Shown: positions 45,274-57,933 of the stretch, piece by piece
Numbering within the stretch: the first letter of the stretch is position 1
Layout of the letters: every line of letters starts with the position of its first letter
Assembly: GCF_000002995.4 (NCBI RefSeq)
Contig: NW_025062475.1
Span: 9,304,187 to 9,368,186 of the forward strand
Source: Brugia malayi
Taxonomy: Eukaryota; Nematoda; Chromadorea; Rhabditida; Onchocercidae
Direction: 5' to 3'
Length of the DNA: 64,000 nt
The notes under the pieces: generated by a model
Seen by the model: the letters and a program-made list of their open reading frames with translations, nothing else
Told to the model about the DNA's origin: nothing
Databases searched by the model: none
Made by a program: the position numbers and the translations under genes

Positions 45274-48200
45274 ATGGATATCAAAAACGGAAGCGTCACT
45301 GATATTTTATCCAAGGCCAATGCAAGGATTCTATTCTGTGCATTGGATGCGATCGATGGTCCGAAAATAATTGTGTGGGATCCAACTCTTATCAAACAAT
45401 TCAACTTAGTCAGTGTTGTTAGAAATATCCTTTAATAATTTATTAAATTAAAATATTTTTCACTGTGCTATATTTCATCTTCTTAAAATTGCACAAAAAT
45501 TTAGGATAATTCTATCATAATTTAAATTTGCGGTATTAGTTTTCGTCGTTGATATCAGAGTATTTTGTCTGACGTCACCAGTATTGTTAGAGGTTGGGGA
45601 ATGCTTATCACATCGCAACTTACAAAATATCGGATGACTACTACCTGTTTAATTTGGTATTGTATCCTCCTTATAAGTATTAAAAAAGCATCCTTATATA
45701 CTAAGTTCATTTCTGTTGCAAACTAAGTTCTTCTTCATTCACTGTAGACAATAAAACAAATATTTTTGAATTTGACTGCATTTCAATTCTTATTTGTAGG
45801 TGACAACAACAGAACAATTGAAACAGCACAAGGTTGTATCTATGCTGCAGCTAGATCTTTCGCCAAGGGTACCACAAGTGGAACATAACCATATCGTTTA
45901 TATTTTATCGACATCTAATTCATCAGTAATCAATAAGCTAATTGCATGTCTCAAACACGCTAGATCCGTTAATGTAATTCTTTATAATTTATATTAATAG
46001 TTCGTAAGTTTATTTAATAATGCATTCCTATCCATCTGTTTCTAATCAGTTATCAATTCATCGCTCTAAAAAAGTGATCCATACTTTCTTCCCTTTTCTC
46101 ATATTACATGTTGCACTTCTAGTCAAAACAATTCAGTCCAACATTTTTCTTTCTTGACTGAACTTTGAAATTACCCAAATGTTGAGCGAGCAATAATCCT
46201 TCAAATTTTCTGTGACCAACTAGTTAATCTTTCTTTCACAGTAAAGAAATATATCTTTTTAAGGATAGTCGTCAGCACCACGCTTTGGTAGTCCCAGAAG
46301 CCTCATTCATGATTCGGGATACGTTAAAACAGGACCGAGAAGCAAGCTCAGTCTTGAAAACACTTGAATCATTGCCATTGAGACTTTTTCCACTCTACAG
46401 TGATTTTCTCACTCTTCTTATGGATAATTTGCCGTCAAAACTTCTTTTAGATAGCGTAAGAAATATTTAGCTGAAAATAAGTTTATGTTTTTGTCTTTTT
46501 TTCTTCTCAATATTAATATTATTATCTGTTTGAAATATGGATTCAGTGAACTTCAGGATTGGACAGAATTGCAAAAATGCGCTTCAGCCGTAAGACAGCT
46601 TGAACTTTTAGTGGACTGTTTGCCCAACTTAAGGTGCAAAGGAAAATGGGCGGCGCAAGTAGTTGAAATTGTGAAGAAAATGAGAACTCAGGTAAATGAT
46701 CTGTTCCTTACTTGATATTTGTCGGGTTCAGAATAATGATGACTTTATGTTTTGAAGAATCAATGTGTTTTATCTAACTCACTAATATATGTCATTGTAT
46801 TTCGAGGGAAGCTTATTTAAAAATTTCTGCCGTTTTTAGGAGGAAATGGAGTCTGTGTCGGGGCATAATGATTTTCAAATATCGGATATTATCTTAATCG
46901 ATAGATGGATTGATCCTTTGACGCCTATGCTGATACAGTTAACATACGCTGGTTTAGTTGATGAAATATTTGATATGGGTGCCACAGGTCTTTTTTTTTT
47001 TATGTGTGTATTTATTGTACTCGTGCACTTATTCCTCAACTGAATTTCATTATTTCTCTATTATATACTTATTAGTAATTTTTAGATAATACCAGTAGTA
47101 ATAACTATAAATTTTTAAATCTGGCTTTACATTTATCACTTGTGTACTACAGAAGGCCGCAGCAGTTCCTGCAAAAATTGAAGAGTCTTCTCCTCCTCTA
47201 CCAAGATTCGAATAGTCAGATTTCAAAACATGCACGCGCCTTTAATTGTTGTGAATTCTATTTCGTTGTAAAATAGCTAAGGACATCTCTTGACAAAATT
47301 TCAACCGACAACAGCAATATATATCCCGGTATTAGGAGTACCATGAGAAAAATCCTTAGAAATTTTGAAAAAAAAAAATTTGCACTCGTGGCCTATTTTA
47401 CTTTTTCTTTTTTGACCACGCGGCACGCATTGCAGATTTTCCGGTTATAGAGCAATGAGATCAAGTATATATTTTATTCAGGTAACATTAAGACATCAAA
47501 AATAAGGAACGCAAGTGATTCAGCTGATGCTGCTAGTGAAATACCCTTGCATGACCCACTTTTTAAACTGATCCGAGATCTTCATATCAAAGATGTTGGA
47601 AAGCAAATAGGAGAAACGCTAGTAATGCTTCGTGACGAACGTGTGGTATATTTCATTTACCGTTCAATGTCTAATATTTATTTATATTGTTTTTACATTT
47701 TAATCAACGTCCATTTGTGATATGTTTGAAATTCCTAGGATTTTAGCAATAAGCATACATAATCTACGCAATGCTTATTTAGTATTAAAAACATAATTGT
47801 TAGTACTCATTCCACCAACTATCTGCATATCATTCAGCCATTTATTCACTTATCGTTTTTTGTTCCTCTCCCATTACAGACGTTTACAGAGATTAAAAGA
47901 GAATCCACCGAGTGATTCGTTAGCAGAAAGCAAAGTTTTTGTTCGCAGACTGCTTGACATGCAAGGAAGCGAAAAACATGCCGATACTCATACACTGATT
48001 GCCGAACATTTGATGAGCTTTATTCGTGATGATTTGCGGTACTCCACCTTTCCAAAATTGGCAATTGGTAATGATTGATAAATCCACTCATCAGTAGAGT
48101 ACCTCAGAAGCAATTCCGAATATTATTTAAAATACTTGTGAAACTTATACCATATTTTCTGTCTAATGGCTTGAAAATTATAAAAATTATTCTAGATATT

Positions 48201-49328
48201 GTACAAGGAGAATATGGTGACCGAGTAATTCCGCAGCTTGAGAATCTTATTCTAGAAGCATACAATCCTTTAATTGTTTTGCGTTTCATCTCACTTCAAT
48301 GTATGGTTACTGGTGGTTTCAAGAATGCTACCATTAGTACTTATGAGAGACTTTTTATCCAGGTACTTATAATTTTATTCTATATTGTGTCGGTACTTCA
48401 CGTTGTTGTTTAACAAGTCTCATGTCAAATTTCCAGACAGTGAAAGGAATATCTTGACATGGTAAAATTACCAAATATGTTTGTTTCAGAGCTATGGTGG
48501 ATATTACATGTCATTGTGGATAAAACTGCAAGTAACTGGACTTTTGTGGGAAAGAAATGGCAAAATAAAAGTAAGTACTTCACGTTAAACAGAACTGTGA
48601 AATTTGTGTACATTGTACAGGTTGGTGGTGAGACTAGATAATTTTCAGTGCGAATATGCTCCATTTGATTTCCAAACAGCATGTCACCGGATGTCATGCT
48701 TTGTCGATGAAGAGCACAGTGTAAGTTTGTCATATAAAGTCTGGGACTTGAATACATAAAAAGAAAATTTCGAAAAAAACAGAAAAAACAGTTGGGTTAT
48801 CATACCAATTACAGTCCGACTGTGTTTTGTTCTGGCTCTTTGGGAAATAATCTTTGTAAAGCTTTAATGAAAAATCGAATGAAACACTTTCGGAACAAAA
48901 GGTGTAAGTTACTACTATGATGAGCTAATCAAAAAAAAAGAAAAAAAAAAATTTATGAACGAAGGAAGAAACTGCATTTCAAGAAAAAAAGTTGATGAAC
49001 GAAGGAGGAAACTGACTTTCTGTTCTCTCACTGCACATTGATTAAGGCATACGGAACTACGGCATATCCGTATAATGGTTACGTACCTTTAATTGTTCGG
49101 TATATCGAAACGGGTATACGAAACAATTGGCGAGATTGGACAACGATTCAGAGCGATGATCATTCAACAATGAGTCACGGCACTTATTCCATCATTTTCA
49201 TTATTGGCGGTGTTACACAGGCTGAGTTGGCATGCCTTAGGAAAATACGTTTTTCAAATAAATTGTTAGTTGTTTCAAGTGCAATAATAACGGGCAATAA
49301 ATTGATTAACTCAATACAAAATAGTTAA
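45274..49328 (+). CDS. vps-33.1: VPS33A, Sec1/Munc18 subunit of HOPS/CORVET
   Basis: VPS33 proteins bind SNARE bundles and promote endosome and lysosome fusion within the CORVET and HOPS complexes. Eleven exons: 45274-45408, 45800-45973, 46264-46455, 46557-46691, 46840-46987, 47482-47645, 47890-48067, 48196-48362, 48490-48570, 48649-48720, 49047-49328; about 575 residues. Family landmarks in order: IIVWDPTL near the start, then a region ending ISDIILIDRWIDPLTPM..QLTYAGLVDEI, then VLRFISLQCMVTGGFK, and near the end YVPLIVRYIE and IFIIGGVTQAELACLRKI. The LTP..TQLTYEGL-type pattern and the RLVCLQS-type pattern fit VPS33A better than VPS33B. Several acceptors end in AAG or lie next to a second AG (exons 3, 4, 7, 11), so a few boundaries could shift by multiples of three. 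It is the only large gene here on the plus strand. Confidence 0.92.
48955..49022. repeat. Imperfect tandem repeat in the last VPS33A intron
   Basis: A unit of about 38 bases containing ATGAACGAAGGA.GAAACTG occurs twice in a row just before the final exon. Confidence 0.75.
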
Positions 49329-49774
49329 CTTTCAGTTCATTGCGCTATAAATCTCTGTACATTTTTCTTCGAAAAATAAATTTGATGAATTTGTTTGAAA
49401 ATGTTTGGAACAGAATACACGACTATCAGTGTTGATATGGATATTGAATATTCACAGCGGGCAACATAGATATACTTTCCCAACTTGTTGTAGTGTTGCG
49501 ATAAATGATTATGGAAGAAAAGTTTGAGCAAAAAGCACAGGCTCATGACAGGATCAGACTGGATTAAAAAAAAAAAAGACTTTTCCATTTTTAAAAAGCA
49601 AGAAGTTAGTTTTAAAATGGCACCTGCAACTCATTAGCAAATAATGCAGCAATGGCGGTCCAGGTTTCCTCTTCATGAGCATCACCCAAAGGTGTTGCGT
49701 GATGGAAAATTTGTATATTTACTGTCAGAACAATGAAAACGGTTGTTTGTCAAGAAAATTTATTTGTCGGAAAG
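49329..49774. other. Spacer after VPS33A
   Basis: AT-rich spacer between the VPS33A stop and the next plus-strand gene. It should contain the VPS33A polyadenylation site (AATAAA at 49375-49380). Nothing else is seen. Confidence 0.5.
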
Positions 49775-50685
49775 ATGACTGAGTATACAGGTCATATTCA
49801 GAAAGTAAGTTTGCAAAGATATTCAGTGAAAATGAATTTGCTTTCCTGGATTTCGGAACCGATTTGGATTAGTTTACATCCTTATAGATGCATGAAAATA
49901 TAACAAGAAAAGTGGAACAACTGGTGACCGATATGACACGACAACTTATCGCAAGCGCCAACAATGACGAAGATGTTGAAGTGGAGGTAAAAATGTTGTT
50001 TGGGAAAGTTATCGATAATCCAAGAAATGCAACTGGTCGGAAGTTAGTTCAATACTAGTTTTTTGAATATCAGTGAATTTTGAATCATTTTCTAGAGAAG
50101 TTGTATAGGAAACAGCTTGGTGGCCATTTTCATTATAAACAGTCTTGTGTGCATCATCTAGAACAATTATCCGAGATGTTCGTTAATGAATTGGTCTTGA
50201 CAAAAACAGACTATTCCTGTACATCCCCGAGAACCTTCTAATTATCGTAAATACAGATCCTGCAGTAATGTAAGACTAGTGGATCGACATTTATTTTTTA
50301 AAATGTTTTCAAGACACAAATTTTTCTGTTATATATAATTTCAGTTCCATAAGCAAAAATCTTTGCCCGATGCGAAAAATTCCTGGTTCCTTTGACGCTA
50401 CTGTTACTATAACTGGCAAGTTTAATATATCATTTATTTCTAAAACTCTTCATCGAATCCTTTCCAAATGAATCGAACAAACTGAGCATACATTTTCAAA
50501 TATGGAAAGTCTCGAAGACTTATAAAACGAGACTAAGAGTTCCACATATGTAAAACTCACACATTGCATTTTGCAAGTTAGATAGTCCAGAAGCGTCATC
50601 AATGAGCCATGGAGAATCCATTATCAGTCACTACTCATCACCAGTCCAGCAAATTACAACCGAAGAAGACGAGACATCGGTGTAG
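49775..50685 (+). CDS. Small spliced gene, unrecognised
   Basis: I do not recognise this protein. A tentative six-exon model (49775-49804, 49888-50035, 50096-50218, 50257-50269, 50345-50415, 50582-50685) gives 162 residues in one frame from ATG to TAG. The first two exons are clear: an AAA|GTAAGT donor and a CTTATAG acceptor, encoding a charged, helical segment (KVEQLVTDMTRQL). The last exon encodes a serine- and glutamate-rich tail ending EEDETSV. The middle is weak: it needs a 38-base intron, a 13-base exon and a GC donor (ACTG|GCAAGT), so the true structure may differ. It follows VPS33A by 446 bp on the same strand and could be downstream in an operon. Codon-like periodicity and splice signals support a real gene more than any family match does. 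Confidence 0.5.
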
Positions 50686-51822
50686 GCTGTTCCTCACTAA
50701 AAATCTCTCATTTCTTGAAATCATCGGTAACCAAAATATGCATTATACCTTGCCATGACTGGCAATGTTGTAAATCCCAAAAGTCTAATTTTGAATATTA
50801 CGTTTATATCTATTATAGAACTGTGGAACTGCTATCCTAAATTTTACCTATCTTTTATGAATTCATTTGAAAAACGTAATTAAATATTTGTGTATTATAA
50901 TTTCCCAACTTTAACTATAATTAACCATATCCATATATATGATCGTCGGGTTTACTACTAAAAATTGCTAATAAATAAAACAGATAGCTGCTTAGTACTT
51001 CAGGAATGGAGAGATCGAAAAGAAAGATTCAGCAAGAAACTCAACATCGTTCAACATCGTTACATTCCATGGGTTTGTAGAATAAACAACAGAATGTTTC
51101 CATTCCAACTTCTTTAACCTTTCAATCCAACAATATTTTAAAAGGAAAAATACTAACAAAGAATCAATTATATTCTTAAAATGTGGAATAACGATAAAAT
51201 AAGCAGCGGCCTCAACTGATCAATTGCTCCATAAGATGAAAGGTTATATTGCATACATGACTCTAACTCTTGAGAGTCCAAAATGAAATATATACACATT
51301 CATTTATCTCTATGAAGTTCTGACTATCATCTTTCAAGCTTTTACAGATTTCAAGAGAAGAGAAAAGAATTTGTGACATCTTAGATTAACAACAAATTTA
51401 AACGAGTAGCAGGAAAATCATGAAATCGCTATTCATCATTCTCAAAAATGTGGAAAGATATTGCCATCCTGATGTACGCATTTAGCGGGAATGGGAAGGA
51501 TAGTAATGAAGAGTAAAGCGGTAAAGGAGTTGGAAGAGTTAAGGCCATGTATACAGACTAAACAAATAATTTCAAAATGTAGGAATGGTAAACTAGCAAC
51601 AAAAAATACAAAAGGATTGGAAAGAACAGAGCAGAAAGCATGTTGCACATCGAAAATTTGTATAATTATGATAGACTAATTCAGTTAGATGCAATCAGCT
51701 ATGACAATGTGACAAAGGTAACATCAGTAACGCCCAACATTAAAAAATTACAAAAAACATATGAAGGAGCAAAACTCCATCTTTAAAAGTGCGAATAAAT
51801 TTTACAATTTCACCGGTACTGT
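50686..51822. other. Convergent spacer, nothing recognised
   Basis: This 1.1 kb lies between two genes whose 3' ends face each other. It should contain both polyadenylation regions. A short plus-strand frame at 51491-51679 is rich in lysine but has no other support. Confidence 0.5.
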
Positions 51823-54800
51823 TCAGTAATCCGTCTCATCACTCCTTAGACATCTTGCCAGTGGCGAAGAAGGTGGTTGTGAAGATTTCTAAAGAATAAT
51901 TTCCAATAATTTTTAAAAGGCAATCGTAAATAATCACAGAAATACAATTCAAAATGATCCAGGGTATTATTAGACGACCATTCCACCATTTCCAGCTTTC
52001 ATAAAGTTAGACATCGACTATGACTTTTATTAGAAAACATTTTTTTTTTTTGCAAGTAAAAAAAAATTGAAAAACTTTACTTGGCCACGAGGACGGAAAA
52101 GCTCGTGTTTCGCAAGTTCGAAAACATCTGCCCGCTCTTCTTTTCGGTATTGTAGACAGCGACGGATAAAATCCTGAAAATAACGAAACTTAGTTACAAT
52201 CTCAACTGAACTACATACCTGAAATAAAAAAAAAATGAAAATCAAGACTGCCTGAAATATACAACCTGAATAGACAAATTTTAAGCAAAGGGAAACTATC
52301 ACTATTATAAATTGATAACATACACCATCGATAGGAAAATACATTTAGGAAAATCTCTAAAAACTCCCCACTGTTGAAAAGTACTGAAAATTATGTCAAA
52401 ACTTCCAGCACATTATAAAAATAGTAGATGTTTACCTGCGCTGCCGAGCTGACAACTGGTTTGGGAGGAAAAGTAACTTCGGTAGCTTTCAGGATAGTGT
52501 TTTCTTCCAGAATTTTTTGCTGAGTTTGTTCGTGTCCAAATGGCTGTAAAAATATGTATATGAATGTGTGGACATCTTCGTTAGCAAAATTCAAACAAAT
52601 CATTAACATATCAAACAGAATTATAAAAAACAAAAGCTTACTCGTCTGCCATATAGGCACTGGTAAAATATAACACCAACACTCCAAACATCCACTTTTG
52701 AGCTTATTTTTGGAGGATTGTGACCGACAACAAAAGTTTCAGGAGGAAGATACCTAAAAACATAAAAATGCTATCAAGAGAAATATAACTCTTCCAAGAT
52801 TTGAAAATTAGATAAGGAGGAACAACGAAAAAGTAAGAGAATATGAGCGTTTGATAAGACCTTCACAAAATCAAAAATTAATTAAATCAACCGCTAACCA
52901 GTACGTCCCAGCTCCCTGGGATGTGAGTTCAATAGAATCACCGTCATCAGCATCCTCCATTATTTTACTCAAACCAAAATCAGTGATTTTTATTGCACCG
53001 CTCGTGGTACCCGACTGCAATAGGATATTTGCCGGCTTCAAATCGTAATGGATTATTGGTGGGCGTTTTTCTGATAAATAACGAAGTGCTGACACTACCT
53101 GAAATAATCCAGACGGTCAAAGCTTACGTTGCTTTTCAAACTGGACCCGTTAATTTAAAGCAGTACTCCATCGCATATCATCGTAACAGATTAGGGACTA
53201 TATAAGTGGACCAATCAAATTTCCAAAGCAGTTCTTTGGAAATTTATGTGTTCGTTGTCTGTACACTTTACCTGCATAATAATAGAGCGTGCTTCCTTTT
53301 CGGGAATTTGCTTATTTTGCTTCAGATAGAAATCGAGATCATTACCATCACAGTACTCCAACACAGTACAAAAAGAATGATTGTCGATTGTAAACAAGTC
53401 GAATAAGCGAACAATACGTGGATGATCTAATGTCTTATGAATATCTTTTTCACGCATAGCATGTTTCACATAATTTGCCTACAAGTGGTTAGTTCACCGA
53501 TAATAATGCAGAAATTAAAAAAAAATGTTTTCAGAGATACAAAGAAACAATAGAATAATTTCATTCCATTTAATTAAAAAAAAAAGCACATTCAATACAT
53601 AAAAACTTGTGAATTAACCTTTTTATCTTCTTTCCATTCCTTATTTACATGATGAATCTTGCATGCCACATACTTATTCTCATCCAGATCAAAAGCCCGC
53701 CAAACCTCGCTGCAGAAAAATCAATTATAAATTAATAATATCAATTGAATTTGAAACACTACTATAATAACGATTAGAAACGATTTGAGTTTCAAGCACT
53801 GTTGTTGTACAATTACATACATGATATGAAAGACTTACTACAAAGTTACCCAACATAAAGAAAAGATGCTTCCTAAAGCAGCCACAATAAAGGACCTACA
53901 AAAATCAAAGCAATATAAAACTAATACAAGCCGACCTAAAACCACCCTTTCCAAGTAGCGAAAGTAGAAGATAGCGCCTATTGAGCAATTCGTGGTCTTT
54001 GTACCGACTTGATTCTTCATACTGAACCCGTTTTAATTCTCGAATATGAAGATTACGCTCTCTCTCTAAGCGATCACGTTCAGCAATTAGTTCTGCTTCC
54101 TCTTTTTTAAGATGTTCCTTAAATGGATACAAATTTTCAAAAAAAAAAAAAGTGATACTCCGCAATATATGACATAAGTAGACAAAATTACAATACTGCA
54201 GTGAGTAACAAACTTTTGAAAAATTGACAATTGACTCATGTAACATAACCAGTTCCAGAATATCATAAGAATAATTAGTATTGAATGTCGTGAGGATTAA
54301 TACTTTTAATTTTACCAAAATAAAATATCGAAAAAGTAATTAAAAATACTTCAAACGATGAGATTCTTTAGTAGAATGTCCCGCTTTAGCAGGACGGAAA
54401 TGCGCTTAAGCAGGATGACAAAAACAACACGTTACCTTACGTAAACGATAAATTTCTTCTTGCTCCAAATATTCTTGCAACGTCAATTCTTTTGGTAATT
54501 CGGGTTTTGCAAACAGTTCATCTGTGAGTGAAACAGAACTTGGCCCTGCTGATGTAGATGGAACCATACCATCCGAACTAGTCGAACCAGTCGACATTGC
54601 TCTGAACATGTAAAAATCGATCGATGTTTTATAGGACACATATATTTCATGAAGCATAAATGAAAACTTCATAGTACACTATTTTTTTTTTCTTCTAAGA
54701 AAAAAGTGAATGCTTCCAAAAATTATTCGCTGTTAAGGTCTTAGATTCCAAATATCATAATTTTAACCGGTAATTCATTATTTACAATCCTATATTTTCG

Positions 54801-57800
54801 ATTTCAACTGAAAATATGCCTTTTTTTCCTTTTTCAAAATGAACAAAGTACTGGGGAAGGAAGGAAACAAAATGAAGGCCTTTTAACTTCTCGAAATATG
54901 TGTTCAAAGTCTGACTGGATTCAAATATAACACTATGGAGTGATCGAAATAATTTCTAGTAAACAGAAAATTCCTTATTTTATACCTTTTCAAATCTCGA
55001 GCATTTCCCGTTGGTTTTCTTTTCCGAAGATTCTGCGAAGCATTAATTATTTCATTCCTTTCATTTGCAATCCTCTGCTGTGCTTTACTAATTTCTTCGA
55101 ATGCCCAACCATCAGCCCACATTTCACGAAACTCTTCGCGGTGACGTGTTGGCTTGAACTGTCCGATACGTAAGCAATCCTCCATACATTTTGCTTTCGC
55201 CTGAAAATTGCTCTTACACTATAAACGTCAAAAGTTTTGTTCTGAAGAAATAAATCGAAGTCGACAGTAAATTAACGGGCAATAAAAAAGGTGAAAACCG
55301 CTACGAAGTTCCCTAAGGATTGATTTGTTAATGATAATTTGAAAAATAGAAAAAAATCTAACAGTCAAAACGCACAGCAGAGTATATCGAAAAATGATTA
55401 CAATACAGTACACAGTATCAAAATGCAACTTTTTTACACAAAACACATAGTACAATTTTCTCTGACTGGAAAAATATACCGGTTGTATCGAAAAAAAAAA
55501 GACGTACTTGTTTCCTTTCCATAGTACTTTGATCAATCAACAATTTCCTTATAGTCTCCTTGCATGCCTCCATAGATCGGTCTCTTTTGATGATCTGCTG
55601 TTTCAATTCTTCAATTGTCCTCCTCATATCCTCAATTATACTATCTTTTTTTGAGAGCTCAGAACGCATTTCCGCTGCATCAATTAAGGATAATTCATCA
55701 GTTTGTGCCTGAAAGGAAATTCTTAATGGGAACAAAATAGATAAATGTAAAACGATTTGTAAAAGAAACGAAAGCGCTGAAGAATTAGTATGTGAATTAG
55801 GTTTTCCAAAAGGAAAAAAATAAACACCTGAGAATCCATTCTAGGTCTGCACATCAATGTTTGCGGCGGACTTTGGCTTTGGCTTGAGTCACTCGAATTG
55901 AAAATGGTCAGATGAATATTCGGTCGAGTGTTGGTTGATGGAGAGACAGATGTAATGATTGCGCACTTGAAAAATAACCATATAAAATGAATGAAAAATC
56001 AGAATTATAAAACCACACTGTTCCGGAACATAAGCCTTGTAGTTTTCGTTAATATTGTGCATTTGGATGTGACATTTTGATGTGAATTTGAATCCGATAT
56101 TTCACGTTATGTTATGAAAAAATAATGCGACTACCTACACATGAAAACATATATAAAAATACTTACTATACTGCTAACTCAAAAAAAAAAATGAACTGGT
56201 TTAACAGACACTCAAATTGGTGGACACTAACAGCTAGCATATATCGTTAACATGTACTGTAACATGTACGATGCTTTCACAGACCATGAAATTGCGATTT
56301 TTAAAACTTTCTCTAATTGAAGTTTTGAAAAGGATAGTTCAAAAAAGTACTAAAAAAAAAAAAAAAAAAACCTAAAAGCTGCTTAGGTCCATGGTTATTC
56401 AATTATTAATGTAATTGAATTCAGTGTAACCGTCTTGCAACTACTTTATTTATTGGGGACTTCACTGCCTCCATAAGCCTATTCCGAAAAAGAAAAAAAA
56501 AAGAGCGTACAAAGGTATCGAAAGAAAGAGAGAACCTTGATGAAAAACAGTCATGGTAACTTCTAAAACGAGCTTATATTTTAGAAAAAGTGAAAAGAAC
56601 ATACGTAGTCACTACTTGAACTATCGCCATTTGCGTGAGAAGTATTTGCCTGACGCTTCGGACTCGAACCAACTGCCATGTTCTGAAAAACTAGATCTTA
56701 CATCTACGAAGTTAGAAGAAACTGGTATTTCTTAAATTGGTATTTTCATAATCAATATTACACATAACTCATAAACATACGAATAACAGTTCTGAATAAC
56801 AAAAGATCTCATTAAAATATACATGTTCATAAAATAGATGCAGTCAGTCACTACTGCAATCGTAGGAAACGTAAATGGATACAAAGAAATACCTTAAAAC
56901 ATTCAGTAATCTTTCGATCACTTTTGGGTGGATAGCCATCGTTTCTTCGCCTCTTTCGTAGTGGTTTTTGATCCAAAGATTTCCCAACTTTAATATAATT
57001 ACCCTTGTCGGGAGTTTCTGGCTCACGATCAGACACTGAACCCGTGCTGCTTACATTAGACAATTCACTAGCGACTGGTACTGGATTTGAACCCGCAATT
57101 GCAACTGATGTAGGTACTAATGGCGTCGTTACCTGTGTTTGAACAATTTCTCCCAATTCCATCTGAAATCAGTGTGAACTGACAAAAAAGACCAAAAAAA
57201 TTAACCCGATTAAGTGGAAAAGTAAATGTTTTGGTGGAGCAGTAAACAGTATCAAGTGAGAAATAATTACAGTGAGAGAGACACAACAAGTCATTTGTAA
57301 CATATTTTAGCTGCTATCATCAAAGATAGCGTAACTGACCGATATAAATGGAAAAGTAAATGTCCTGAATTAGTTTACGCAAAAATCAACATCAGATGAT
57401 TTCTAAGTTGAATTCGGAAAGTTCAGTACAAAAAAGCATAACAAACCTTTTCTGTAATTTTACTGTTTAACCTTTCCTTTTCATAAACAACTGGCAAGGA
57501 ATAAGCTGTATCGGACTTACTGATTGTTGCGAATGTTTTGACCGCTTCAACTGAACCTTTTTTGAGTAGCTATAACACAAAAAACTTTCAAAAAAGAGAT
57601 GACCGACAAAACTCACTCAATGCAAAAAAAAAACATCGTGAGCGATAGAGATTTTATTAAAAAATATGGCTATAAATCGACAATTTATTGCGGATATCAC
57701 GACGTACTCCGAACAGTTCTTTTTTTTTCTTTCTTTTTTTTTTTTAATTCTTTTCATAATCTAAATTGGACAAACAAATAGTAAGATACCTTCTCTGATG

Positions 57801-57933
57801 GTAAGGTCCTGTTCGCCTGCAGACCAGAATTAAATGCGCGTCTTTCAAGGTCAATCCGTGGTGGTTCACCAGATGAAGTGTCAAAATCTTCACACTGTAC
57901 AGTATCACCGGTAACAGCCTCACCACTGATCAT
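51823..57933 (-). CDS. tlk-1: Tousled-like serine/threonine kinase
   Basis: TLKs phosphorylate the histone chaperone Asf1 and act in chromatin assembly and chromosome segregation. Sixteen exons: 57790-57933, 57447-57569, 56893-57162, 56605-56682, 55828-55965, 55508-55708, 54986-55200, 54436-54601, 53936-54117, 53619-53709, 53272-53478, 52899-53098, 52642-52753, 52436-52543, 52081-52173, 51823-51888; 797 residues. The N-terminal third is serine-rich, with a basic patch RKRRR suited to nuclear import. The middle is coiled coil. The kinase domain shows the glycine loop GKGGFSEVW, the lysine in [21 protein letters not shown], the catalytic [10 protein letters not shown] (note YDLKP, as in all TLKs), DFGLSKIM and GAGTYWYLPPE. 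The C-terminus is a short serine-rich tail. Earlier in-frame methionines were not found upstream of 57933. Confidence 0.95.

Noticed and set aside
45274..49328. Assignment as VPS33B
   Set aside because: The IIVWDP start, LTP..QLTYAGL and LRFISLQ segments fit VPS33A better from memory; a tree would settle it.
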